A stretch of DNA of 55,340 nucleotides from a virus, in the IMG/VR virus record IMGVR_UViG_3300017771_002251, positions 1-55,340 of that record. One strand, written 5' to 3'. The notes under the pieces were generated by a model that was given only the letters and a program-made list of their open reading frames with translations, was not told the DNA's origin and searched no databases. Shown piece after piece: positions 34,001 to 44,100 of the stretch. A program made the position numbers and the translations under genes. Positions within the stretch are counted from its first letter, which is position 1. Each line of letters begins with the position of its first letter.

Positions 34001-37000
34001 ACTTAACTTCTGCGAAAGAACTTACTCCATCAACATCAGTGATGGGAGCATCAGACATACTAGAAGTAAATCTAATCGTCTTGATACCAGTAGTAAAGTA
34101 AATCTCTTCAGCAGTATCATCATACTGCATGGTGTCGATATTTCCAGTCCAGAAAGAATTTTCTGCTGGTGCATAACCCGATGGAATTAAGATAATGCCA
34201 CTAGCATTACCATATTCATCTGTAGTAATACTAGTACCAAATGTAGTAGGAGAGTTCGCAGCAATACCAGTAAATCTTGAGTCTGGGTTGATCCATCTAG
34301 CGATGTTTCTACCTTCCATGAAGACATGCAGTTTTGTCTTGGGTTTCATACGCCTTACGACATACTTAACAGGAACAGATCTAGCATAGAACTTCAGTGC
34401 ATTTGATACGTTAGTACCATTGATAGTCTTGTATCCAACACCCTTCGCAATCTCGTTGTTCTGTGGACTGACGTTAGATGAAGATGAAATGGATGCACTG
34501 CTTACAGTAGACTCTGCAGATCTTCCATTGTTTTCTGCAAAACTCTTCAGGTTGTAGAAGGTCTTGTTCACACCAACCCAGTTGATTACAAAAGAGTTGT
34601 AGATACTGGAGAATGCTACTCTTGCATCTTGCTTTGCCAAGAAGACCGAGAACAAATTAGTATTGTTTTCAGTAACCAGAGGTGCTACAAAACTGTTATA
34701 CCATTGATCAATATTTGGATCTAATGCAGCATCACCAACATATTGTAGAACAACGAATGGGTTTGGATTTACTGTCTTTGTTGCAAATACATTACTTGCG
34801 TATTCAACACTCGTAAATGGCAGTGTGATCACACCATTAGAATTTGTGTAACCAGAAATAACTCTCTGATCGTCTCTTGTATTGACTTCTTTGAGTGCAA
34901 AACTGTCTTCTTTGGATTGTGGTCTCAATACAGACTGCTGTGCATCAATGGAACATAGATGATCAATAGACTTGACATTACCAACATTATGAGTTTCGTA
35001 GTTGTCTACAAGGAATCCACTCTTGGATCTATCAATACCAAGAGAATCCTTGACTTGCATGTTAAGTGCTTGCTGCTCAAGAACACTCAATGTAGTGTAA
35101 TACTCAAGACGTTCAATACGCTTCTCTAGTTTACCGATGTCACGCATCGTGTAACGACGGTTGTCAACAGGAGTAATTCTTACATCCTTGCTAGACTTCG
35201 TGAAAGCAGGGATGAACATATAGTAAAGAGGAATGCCATCCTCAATGATCTCTGGTTTGCTTGGGTTCAGAGATGCATTTCCTTTCTTGACAATGAACTC
35301 ACCTTTCTTATTGAGGAAGACGCCATCAATTCTGTCAAGATACTGTGACTCACTGAAAGAGATGGTATAAGGAATATTTCTAGCAGAAGATGGTGTACTG
35401 GAAACAGAACCACCAGGTCCAATGAAGTTGATGTACTCCGACTGTGACAGTAGTGATGTGTCCTGATAACCAGGAATAATTGCAGTAGAATCTACTTTTG
35501 GTCTGAAGTCAATAACGTTCTTAAGACTTACATTACCATGAACGTTGGAGTTGAAATCAGGAATCTCATCTAGGACTACACCTGCTTCATGAATGTAGGA
35601 ATCAACCGTGCAGAAATCACCTTGAGAATGCTCAAAGTAATCGAAAGCAACAACTAGTTGACCTGTGGGTGGATCGAATCCAGGTTTCAGAACGATTCTG
35701 GACACGTCATAGAATGTATCCCTTTGTCCATCATCAAAAGTAAATCTGTTAGTAAGATCTGTACCAACAACTAGATTACCATTGACATCAACCGTTGGTG
35801 GGGCAGAAGATGATCCTTCATAGATGTATCTAATACGGAATGCATCTGAATAGGAGAATACTTCACTGCTATCGCTATCGTAGTCCAAACCGCGAAGAGG
35901 TAGAACCTGATCACCAGGAGATTGGACGATAACTCTCTTATTCTTAATTGCTGTCTTGAGTTTTGGTCTACCCTTGGAAACTTCAATGGTAGCAGTCAAC
36001 TTCAGTTTGGGGAAGTTGGTTACATTGTTACCAAAGTAATTGCCAGGGAAAGTCAGAGTGATACTACCCGAAGACAAACCAGAGGTAGCATCTGTAGTAT
36101 TCAGAATGCTGACAAACTCGGGAGAAACGTAAATAACATCGCCAGTTTCTACTAGGTCAGAACCACCTTTGTCTAGGACAGTGATGAGGAAGTCTCTTTC
36201 TGTAAATTGAGTAAATCTCTGTGTACCAAAGTCTAATTGTGCAGCGAAAGTAACGTTACCACCGTTATCACTACCAGTAGTTACAAAGTCTCTTCTGATA
36301 TAGTATGTGATCTTCGTGTTTTCTGTGGAAGAAACAAGACTGCCGACTTCTTTACTTCCCGTTGGGAAAATCAACGTAGAAGTAGATCCATTTAATACCT
36401 TTCCTCTCTGTCTGATGACAGTTTTAGCAGTCATCGAATCTGGTAGAGCACCATTCAAATAAACTCTAGACTTATCAGTTCCTCTAGGTTGGGTAACCTG
36501 TGAAACGGAGAACTTGTTTAATCTTCCAGTGTCATCATTAAATTGAACAATGTCTCCCTGTTGGAGAACTAAAGATGCATCGGAATTGAATCCATTACAT
36601 TCGATAAATCTGTAACCTTTTGTACCAGAGAAAGTATTCTCGGTTACATCTCTCGTATCACCAAGAGAGTCATCTCCAGTTTCGATATCAGCGGAGAATT
36701 TGTTGTTAGAACCAAAAGTCGAGTACAAAGACTTGACGTTCTGTGAGTTGTAAGTAAGAACACTATCTCTGAACAGAACAGGAGCAATATTTACAGCGAT
36801 AGTGCTTGAACCAAGAACCTCACAGACAGGAGGTGCAGCAAATTCTGTTTGCAATGCATCTCTGTTCTTAATTGTAACTTTGTAAACAGTACCACCATCA
36901 ATGCCAACTTCTACGTCAGCACTTTCAAAGATAGTTCCATTGATATTGATTTTTGATCCTGCAGTGTAACCAGTTCCTTGACGTTGTACAACGAAGTGAG

Positions 37001-39218
37001 AAATAGTATTGTTCTTTGGAATACGTAATGTAGATCCTTCTTCGCTGGTGATTGTTTCACCAGGAATGAAGTTGCCATACAGAGTTTTTACATACAAACT
37101 CCTTCCCAGAGACATATATCCATTGGAAGCACCCTCTATGACCCCATAAGCGCCGCTTTGGGCACCTATGATGTATTTGCCAGGAGAGAAGTCAGGAGTG
37201 ACTGGAGAGTCTACTAGGAGTCTTGTGAAGAAGACAGGGTTGAAGTATGAAAGGTTGAAGTTGCCGCTGTAAGTATCTCTACCATCAGCAAGTTTTCCAC
37301 GAGAGATAACAATGTCAGTGTCTTGATTAAATCCGTCTGGTCTCTTTGTTAAAGAAAAGTCTTTAGGTTTTGCAATACCAACAACAGGAACAATGCTCTC
37401 TGTATAGTCTACAATGTATCCAATGTTATTAACTTCCTGTTGGACGTTAGCAAGACTGGTGTAAAGAAGTCTTCTTCTGATTGATACATCATCGTCATAT
37501 TCAAGGAACATGTTGTCCAGTAGATCCTTTCTACCTTGAACAGTCAATTGAAGGAATTGTGCATTCAAATCACCAATTTCTGGTCTGGTGACCTTTGCAA
37601 ATGACAAGCACTTAACTGTATTTGTTGTTGCAACACCACCAGTAGAAGATCTAGTCTGAACAAAGTACAAAGTTCTCAAATCTAGTTTTCCAGCACCAGG
37701 AGAATCGGAAATACTAGTGTCGTCAATAAGACCTAGATCAGCAGCTGCCTGAATCCAGATAGTCTTAATGGCATCATCTTTGTCAAATCCTTGTCCTCTT
37801 CTAGAAATAGTCTGTCTGTATTCAGCAACTTCCTCTAGATTGTTGAGACCAACAGTTCCATCATTATGTACTGCATTCAGGAAAATAGTTGGGTATGCAG
37901 TAAGATCTGCTCCCTCTGCATTCAGTGGGAGTGTGTTGTATACATTGGTTAGTGTAAATGTCGAAAGTCCATTAGACTTGATCGATACATTATCTCTAGA
38001 TAGGGTTTCTCTTGCCTTATCAACTTCTAGATACTTGGTTTCTTTGTTTACAATCTCGAAACCACGGACATATGCTCTACCAGCACCAACGGTAGCAACT
38101 AGTTTATCCGCAGCATCAGCTGCAGAAATGCCATTGGGTCCTACAGTGCCATCACGACCAGCGGTGTATAGACCAAAGTTTCCATCTCTCTGATAGAACT
38201 CTCTAATGTCAACGTCAAAACTATCTACTACGTAGTCTCCAGACTCATCGTAGGTTCTTCGTGCAAGAGTATTCTCAAGCGTATTATATGCTGCTTGCTT
38301 GACTTGCTTCTGGATAACTCCATTCTTGATAGACAGGAGTTGAATAAAATTCTTATCAGGAGTCTCTTCAAATTGATACTTGACTAGAGATAGTGAAATC
38401 TGTAATCTATGTGCTCCAGGTGCAGCATAGTTAGAAGATCCAAACGCATTGTCATACAAAGAGGGTTCATCCTCTGGTGTGACTAGAGTTTCATCAATTT
38501 TGAATCCAACTTTTACAGAAGGATTGTCACTGTAACCATCAACAACGATTAGACCAGAATCATTTCTTACAAAGAAACCATTGACAAAATATACACCTTC
38601 TTCTACTTGAACAGCAGAACCAAATCCCATTGCACCACTGTCTACAAATGTAGTCTCACTGGTATCAGGATTTAAGACTGCAACGCTAGTAGGTAGAACG
38701 CTGCCGTCAGTGCCAACAACGAGTAGAGGGCTATTAATGCCATCGATAACTTCGAGCGTTTCTCCTTGGCGGAACCTTTCTTCATCTCCACTGTCACCTG
38801 CCGTCAAATATTTTACATATAGTGTATCAGAGTTATTCTCTGTTGCTTTTACAACAGTCTGAACAATCGCAATGACACCAGAAGATAGTCCGTTGATCTT
38901 TTGACCAATCAGACCATCGATGTCATACTTTTGATATACCAATTCGCCGTCTACGTTGACAGCAACTTCAGAAACAGACGATAGTTTTACAAAGTCAAGT
39001 TTTTTGTTGAGACCGACCTCTCCAGGGACAACTAGGTCGCCCTGTTTGAAAGCATATTTGCCATAGCTTTCGATTTGATTCTGTAGGATAGATTGCGTAG
39101 TATTAAGTTCCCTGCCCTGTACAGGGTAACCAGGGCGGTATAATACTTTATAGAAATCTTTCCTAGAATCGTAGTCGTCAAAATATGGGGCGGCTTTAAG
39201 ATTAGTCTTCTGTGGCAT
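31098..39218 (-). CDS. Giant DUF4815-type baseplate/tail protein (2706 residues)
   Basis: It begins 'MPQKTNLKAAPYFDDYDSRK' and continues 'YKVLYRPGYPVQGRELNTTQ' and 'QIESYGKYAFKQGDLVVPGE', the start of the DUF4815 family seen in T4-like cyanophage and other myophage baseplates. A coiled stretch 'MRDIGKLEKRIERLEYYTTL' lies near residue 1360. Later come 'GSGYESATITIESP' and 'GRGYTEAPSVVIRG' turns, shared with the gp7-position protein. The C-terminal 300 residues are beta sandwich-like, ending 'NPSYVPKIQDMRTVASF'. It sits directly after gp8, where T4 carries gp9-gp12, and probably forms the baseplate periphery or fibre attachment. Confidence 0.78.
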   Translation of the reverse strand: MPQKTNLKAAPYFDDYDSRKDFYKVLYRPGYPVQGRELNTTQSILQNQIESYGKYAFKQGDLVVPGEVGLNKKLDFVKLSSVSEVAVNVDGELVYQKYDIDGLIGQKINGLSSGVIAIVQTVVKATENNSDTLYVKYLTAGDSGDEERFRQGETLEVIDGINSPLLVVGTDGSVLPTSVAVLNPDTSETTFVDSGAMGFGSAVQVEEGVYFVNGFFVRNDSGLIVVDGYSDNPSVKVGFKIDETLVTPEDEPSLYDNAFGSSNYAAPGAHRLQISLSLVKYQFEETPDKNFIQLLSIKNGVIQKQVKQAAYNTLENTLARRTYDESGDYVVDSFDVDIREFYQRDGNFGLYTAGRDGTVGPNGISAADAADKLVATVGAGRAYVRGFEIVNKETKYLEVDKARETLSRDNVSIKSNGLSTFTLTNVYNTLPLNAEGADLTAYPTIFLNAVHNDGTVGLNNLEEVAEYRQTISRRGQGFDKDDAIKTIWIQAAADLGLIDDTSISDSPGAGKLDLRTLYFVQTRSSTGGVATTNTVKCLSFAKVTRPEIGDLNAQFLQLTVQGRKDLLDNMFLEYDDDVSIRRRLLYTSLANVQQEVNNIGYIVDYTESIVPVVGIAKPKDFSLTKRPDGFNQDTDIVISRGKLADGRDTYSGNFNLSYFNPVFFTRLLVDSPVTPDFSPGKYIIGAQSGAYGVIEGASNGYMSLGRSLYVKTLYGNFIPGETITSEEGSTLRIPKNNTISHFVVQRQGTGYTAGSKININGTIFESADVEVGIDGGTVYKVTIKNRDALQTEFAAPPVCEVLGSSTIAVNIAPVLFRDSVLTYNSQNVKSLYSTFGSNNKFSADIETGDDSLGDTRDVTENTFSGTKGYRFIECNGFNSDASLVLQQGDIVQFNDDTGRLNKFSVSQVTQPRGTDKSRVYLNGALPDSMTAKTVIRQRGKVLNGSTSTLIFPTGSKEVGSLVSSTENTKITYYIRRDFVTTGSDNGGNVTFAAQLDFGTQRFTQFTERDFLITVLDKGGSDLVETGDVIYVSPEFVSILNTTDATSGLSSGSITLTFPGNYFGNNVTNFPKLKLTATIEVSKGRPKLKTAIKNKRVIVQSPGDQVLPLRGLDYDSDSSEVFSYSDAFRIRYIYEGSSSAPPTVDVNGNLVVGTDLTNRFTFDDGQRDTFYDVSRIVLKPGFDPPTGQLVVAFDYFEHSQGDFCTVDSYIHEAGVVLDEIPDFNSNVHGNVSLKNVIDFRPKVDSTAIIPGYQDTSLLSQSEYINFIGPGGSVSSTPSSARNIPYTISFSESQYLDRIDGVFLNKKGEFIVKKGNASLNPSKPEIIEDGIPLYYMFIPAFTKSSKDVRITPVDNRRYTMRDIGKLEKRIERLEYYTTLSVLEQQALNMQVKDSLGIDRSKSGFLVDNYETHNVGNVKSIDHLCSIDAQQSVLRPQSKEDSFALKEVNTRDDQRVISGYTNSNGVITLPFTSVEYASNVFATKTVNPNPFVVLQYVGDAALDPNIDQWYNSFVAPLVTENNTNLFSVFLAKQDARVAFSSIYNSFVINWVGVNKTFYNLKSFAENNGRSAESTVSSASISSSSNVSPQNNEIAKGVGYKTINGTNVSNALKFYARSVPVKYVVRRMKPKTKLHVFMEGRNIARWINPDSRFTGIAANSPTTFGTSITTDEYGNASGIILIPSGYAPAENSFWTGNIDTMQYDDTAEEIYFTTGIKTIRFTSSMSDAPITDVDGVSSFAEVKFYATGILPENPSSIISTTPAIFKANEGVQEIDSNTENKERPNPMAQTFKVESFEGGMFATGVDLFFSEKSSTVPLRVYLSNVESDKPGKYILPGSIKTLYPDTFLKVYSSGNITIQKDEDITGNRSLAKGPITKVLDRNNFEVTPSSNGEISLTNEQTYTFILSNHNGRDFLPNEDLTIGTVTAYNNANNATVGLKIAKDSGRVSKLNITNLGSGYESATITIESPQLPGGSNATGSVKVSGGQLFFSEVSLAGRGYTEAPSVVIRGTGAGNNGAVIESEIEVDEPAVRMGVAIDPEGGIRSTTPTRFNFEYPVYLQNDTEYALNIECDAVEYKLWSSKLGEEDISSGLVVNAQPLLGSLFKSQNTANWEEDLFEDIKFTLYRAEFDTSRNGELVIKNEDLGYEKLLSDPLETYALANSTATSPLFKNNSSIIKVYHRDNGFEQGGDSKVFFRGLPDFAGYDAIELESTLFQVSNAGIDSYNIVGPSRASDTGFFGGDAVLASYNRKYEKLYAQIPYLQVSGTSIDSMVKTTNVIPVDSDTNNYTSYSMTDYETTFLNEEQYFLNQKMIASPINESLNNMDASLMYKMTLKSDQSYLSPVVDLRSASAKTVTNRVENSYGKEDRYGKRYQKIQIFPVYKFTIQGNEVGGNLVPIVINQNVTGVTSGAESEVLRVRDNDIFVKIKNSVNFTLGETLYFSTQSASGGELDGITVTITNDGIFNQLPNFVVGSTVTAFNPSARTEKYDNKVSGKVIFWDSNTKTLTLENDKRPINGDYTSEITLGSDFARTATTSLQTSDVFRVGDLIDFDGASFETSKFSEIKAMEFGNGIDFVAENGSVNTSAVAKYVTKEISLASSAASLSTKLTVNATDVNNIQVLYKTKPEASQQKFDDISWTYFNEDGSSDNDVIATAQNSISGQYESQSAYQELSFTVSDIPDFSSFAIKIVMKSDNPSYVPKIQDMRTVASF

Positions 39219-39251
39219 TGTATTAAACTACCGTCTTGTTTTCGTTTATAA

Positions 39252-41117
39252 TCAGAATTCGATGACTAACTTGATATCCTCAATCTGGTCAGCTGCTCTA
39301 GTGATTAGTCTTCTGTTCTCTATGTATATGAGATCGCCCGTGTTCGCTTCGATCTCGGGGTCTGATAGACCATCGGTGAATACGGAACCAATTAGTTCTG
39401 TACCATCTGCCAATGCAACATCAACAGTACCTTGAGAAGCAGAATCTACACCTACAATTGCGTTAGCAGCATCAGATGCAAATGCTCTCACAATGTAGTT
39501 AGCATCCATATGATACTCGGAACTTTGCATGTACTTCAGAACGCCGCTACCAGGGGTTCCTGGCGTTGGAGTGGGAGATCCAGCATCTAGGGTCCAAGAG
39601 ACTACGGTGCCCTTTGCAGTGCCTCCTGCAACAGTCTGGGTGATCATCTCATCAGGGGTGAAGTCTCCAGTTGCTCCAGTGATCTTGACTGCCTTCAATC
39701 CAGAAAGAGTGTCCGAAGTAGAGAAGGTAGTAGTACCGTAATCATATGGGTCCTTGATGATGCCGATACGACGGAAGTCGTTATCGACGGGGAAGTCGCC
39801 AGCACTTTCAACGAAAGTGAGACGAATGTTTGCCATAACGCGCTTTGCGTTGAATTCTGTCTCGAAGTCAGAACCGTGACCACCTTGGGGAGGAATGATT
39901 ACTTCTAGTGAAGGAGCAGATGTTGCTGCAACTGCTTGGGATACTGTGAGAGCATTATCGGAGAATAGACCAATTGCTTCAGTGCTTCCAGCAGTTCCAG
40001 AAGGAATACCAGTTGTAACAGGAATAGATGCATAGGTGTAACCAGAACCTACCGTTTCCATTTCGATTTGGTCGATAGCACCACCAGCAACTACTAGTTT
40101 AGCAACAGCGCCAGTGCCGTCTCCTAGTACAGGAGCATAGAAAGTGCCGTTGGTAAGACCAGTGCCAGCATCTTTAATTAGAGCAATGTTGAGACTGCCT
40201 GCAACAGCAGCGGTTTCGGTTGCAACTCTGCTTGTTTCTCCTACTGCCGCAAGAGGCATAAAGTCGGAGGAGAGGAATGCTAGTACATCATCAGTAGGCA
40301 TGGTGTACATGTACTTCCAGACATAAGAACCGTCAGGAGCAGTAAAGATGCCATTAGCATATGTACCAAGACCCGAAGAAGGGTTGGTTTTGGGTTCGTG
40401 AACTACGTTAACGCCAGATGGGTTAGCAACAGTCTCACCGTTGTAAAGGCACTTGAATACCTCATAACCCTGGTTCATTACATAGAACTTTGCTCCAGAG
40501 ATGGAAGATCCACCAAGAGCAGTTCCAACACCGACCTGACCACCACCAGCAGGGGTAGCAGAGTAGTTGGGTTTCCACATGTCGAACTTTGGATTGTTCG
40601 CTGTGTCCCAGTTGTATCTTCTTACAACAGATCTTGCATAGGAAGAAGTGATTCTCTTCGCTGCAATGATGTCACTATAAACGCTGAATTTCTCGGTTAG
40701 GTTATCAAGAGGTACAGGAGGAACGTTCTCTGTAGAATATCTGTAGACACCCGTGGTTGCTTGGACACCCGTATCCGCCGAACCGTCGTATTCTTTTAAC
40801 AGAGATCCTAGAGCAGGAGCACTAGTTGGAAGTGGTCCTACCAAGTTAAGTAGAAGACTTTCAGGAAGAACCTTTGCGATTGTTGCCTTGAACGTAGCGC
40901 CTGCGTAGTTGGCACCAACATATACTTCATTACCTACGGCGAACGAACCACCGTCTGTAGAGTATACTTCTAAAAATGAATCCCATGCTTGGGGTCTGCC
41001 GACAAAGAAGTACATACGACTTCGATCGACACCAGTATCGCTAGAACCTTCAGTAAGAGACTCTAGGAACTGCTTCGCATTAAAAATTCTGAACTTTTCC
41101 GAGATAATAGCAGCCAT
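39252..41117 (-). CDS. 8: Baseplate wedge protein, gp8-like
   Basis: A 621-residue protein. The N-terminus 'IISEKFRIFNAKQFLESLTE' and 'YFFVGRPQAWD' is typical of cyanophage gp8, as are 'NPKFDMWKPNYSATPAGGGQ' and 'GSYVWKYMYTMPTDDVLAFL'. It is longer than T4 gp8 (334 residues), as cyanophage versions often are, with extra beta modules at about 330-400 and 480-540. In T4 gp8 is part of the wedge and contacts gp7, gp10 and gp6. Gene order (gp25, gp6, gp7 position, gp8) supports the name. Two overlapping late promoters precede it. Confidence 0.85.
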   Translation of the reverse strand: MAAIISEKFRIFNAKQFLESLTEGSSDTGVDRSRMYFFVGRPQAWDSFLEVYSTDGGSFAVGNEVYVGANYAGATFKATIAKVLPESLLLNLVGPLPTSAPALGSLLKEYDGSADTGVQATTGVYRYSTENVPPVPLDNLTEKFSVYSDIIAAKRITSSYARSVVRRYNWDTANNPKFDMWKPNYSATPAGGGQVGVGTALGGSSISGAKFYVMNQGYEVFKCLYNGETVANPSGVNVVHEPKTNPSSGLGTYANGIFTAPDGSYVWKYMYTMPTDDVLAFLSSDFMPLAAVGETSRVATETAAVAGSLNIALIKDAGTGLTNGTFYAPVLGDGTGAVAKLVVAGGAIDQIEMETVGSGYTYASIPVTTGIPSGTAGSTEAIGLFSDNALTVSQAVAATSAPSLEVIIPPQGGHGSDFETEFNAKRVMANIRLTFVESAGDFPVDNDFRRIGIIKDPYDYGTTTFSTSDTLSGLKAVKITGATGDFTPDEMITQTVAGGTAKGTVVSWTLDAGSPTPTPGTPGSGVLKYMQSSEYHMDANYIVRAFASDAANAIVGVDSASQGTVDVALADGTELIGSVFTDGLSDPEIEANTGDLIYIENRRLITRAADQIEDIKLVIEF

Positions 41118-41149
41118 TGAAATAAGAGATACGGGTTGGATTTCTGTGT

Positions 41150-41163
41150 TATTTATATTTATA
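41150..41163 (-). promoter_or_regulatory. Two overlapping TATAAATA late promoters
   Basis: Exact TATAAATA on the minus strand at 41150-41157 and again at 41156-41163 (sharing two bases), 33 and 39 bases before the gp8 start. Confidence 0.75.
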
Positions 41164-41171
41164 CGGTGTTT

Positions 41172-44100
41172 TTAGAGAGTTGTCTCTAGACCGATAGTCC
41201 TGATGAATGTACCTGCAGTATGTGCTTCTGCAGTGGTGCCATCGACACCCCTTGTAACACCAGCAAAACGATCAGCTGACTTGCTAGTATATGTTACAAG
41301 TTCTTTACCCAATAAGAGTTTTCCAGAGTCAGGGAATCTAGATGTGTCGGGAACATAAAGAACAATTGACACATCAGTTGCAGGAGCATCCAAGAAACTG
41401 ACATGCTCTTGTAGAGATGGAACACCTGGGTTGAATAGCGTTCCATTTGTCGTCAATGAAGAGGCATTGATTGCCATATTTTCCATCCAGGTATCAACTC
41501 CTTCGCTGATACCATTGAATTGTGTATAAGTCAACTCAAGTTGCTCAAGGGTGATACCAGATACATTTGCGTATCCAACATCTAGATATAGATAATCGAG
41601 GAAAGATGCTACTGTAGTTCCCAACTTACCTTGAGAGTAGTATTCGGGGTTAGCAACAGGGTTCTCATCCAATGCAACAACACCAGAACTAAAGTATCTG
41701 GTTTTAATTGCTCTGAATGACTCAAAAGCAACATCCATATTCTCTGGGAAGATTCTCGTAAATGCAGGTTGTGATACCGCAGCAGGAGATTCTGTAGCAA
41801 CAACATACTGAATTTGAGTGAGGATATTCTGTTCAGATACTTCACCCATTCCAATTGCTGGACCAATAAATTGAATAATTCTAGTAACTTCAGCGCCAAA
41901 AGAAACTGGATCCAATACCTTGACAACGCCAACAGATTCAATGATGTTCTTGTAGTAGAGAGGAATGACAGTCGATACTGCAGTGATAGTGGCAACTAGA
42001 TTCTGACCTCCACCACCAGTGGTATATCTGGTCATGAAGAACTCTGGATGGTTATTCTCACGAAGGATTGAATAACCTCTGGAGATTACGACTTTAGGTG
42101 CCTTGGTATAACCAGATCCAGGATCTACGATCTCAATATCAATGATTTGTCCACCATATACAATCACTCTTGCTTTAGCACCACCACCTTCACCATTGAC
42201 AGGAACAAAGTTTAGGACTGGTGGGGTGTTGTAATTATATGCAGTGGGATTAACAAGAATACCATTATTGAAATAGTATGAGAGATCTCTACGATTCCAA
42301 TCAAGGGAAGTTACTTTACCAGCATCAACATTAGCAATTACAGACAGACCTTCTCCAAATTTTTCTTTGTCATAACCACTTGCAGCAATTTTTGTGAAGA
42401 AGTTATTGGAGATTTGTTCTCCATCACGATAATCAGTTGGTCTAGCAAATAGTGGTGAACTGATAATACTTCTGTATGATTTTTCACCATCAATTTGGAT
42501 CTTATCACCAACACGAAGGTTTGGATGTTGCTTCAGAATCTCACCTCTGTAGTCATAACTATCAAAGGCATCACCTGTAGGTAAGTAAGGAATATAGTTT
42601 GCCTCTAGTCTATTGAGGATTCTATCGCCATCTTCATTAGTTACATATGTAATGGTGAAACTATCTGGATTCAGTGTAAGAGGAGTTCCATCATTTCTAT
42701 CGAAGATGATTGGTTCTGATGCAGAGGATGAGATATTCTGCGAACGGAGCTCAATAACAAACTTGTTACCAGAACCTAGAGAAACCGAGATAAGATCTCC
42801 CCATACATTATTGCCCTGCTTGACAATAGTAGTATCAGTGGTGTTTTGTGTACGCCAGGTTGTTAGGGAATCATAACCACTAGCAAGGTCTATTTCAACC
42901 TTTGCTCGGTTGTAGTAAACATCAGGTTCATGATTAAACAGAGTAACTGTTGGGATTGCATCCTTTCCATATAAACGAATGATGTCAACTCTTGCAGATG
43001 CATAAGTACCATCTGCTTGTTCTGCATAAGGAACTGCTTGATTGAATCTAATCAAAGATCCAGCAATTTTATAAGATAGTTCCCTATTCTGCAATACACC
43101 ATCGACATAAACATATAAGTTTTTGTCGTCAACAGAATTGATTACATTATTATTGCTATCGTAAATGAGGTATTGATTATATTGGTTGTATGGTACTACT
43201 CTTTCGTCAATTCCAAGTCTTTCGTATAGACCCACACCAAATCCATAGAAATATGTTTCATTCTGTAGTTCTTGTGGAAAAGCATCAGCATCGTATAAGT
43301 CTTTGTAGTTTTTGGGTGCTTTAGCAAAAGCGATACGATCTGCTTTGTTTGCGCTTGAAAATCGTCTGATTTCATACGAACCTTGCTGTAATACTCCATC
43401 AAGATAGATAAACAAATCTTCTTTATCAGATGTCTTTACAAGACTACCATCTTCCCATTTAAGATCGAAGATTCTAGTTCTACCATCAAAAGAATCTGCA
43501 ATGTTTTGCAGTCTCTTGAGATAACGAGAATTGTCGGTGTCTTCTCTAAACCTAAAGGATCTGATGTACTCTTTCTGTGCTGGGACTTCCTGATCTTCGT
43601 TGATTCTGATACCTAGAGGTGGTTCGTAGAAATTGAGTTGGTTGCCAGTCACCTTGAAAGAATAACCAGGTCGCTGTGCAACACCATCAATAGTCATGAG
43701 CAGTTCTTGCTCATTATATGGAGTGTATGCAGTGCCTGTTGCTTTATCAATGATAGTGAACTGGGTATTACCAATCTTCAGACCTGTTTGAGGATCGTAT
43801 CTACCATCAAAGGCAGGAGTGAGTTCTAACTCTCTAGTTCTGAATAGAGTCTCGTCAAACTCATCAACAGATACAGAACCAGCACCTCTCGAAACTCTAG
43901 AGTCTTTTACCTTGAATATACTAGTAGTAATAGATCTCTTGGTAGAAACAGTAGATAGACTTACAGGGGGACCTGTAATAATCACCGTAGTCTTTTTGAC
44001 AGGTTGATTAACAGGCATGATCGCAGGTGCCTGTGTTTCCAGGTACACCTCACCAAATGCCTTGAATCCTGCAGGGTGTGTAGTATCTTTGATGATATTA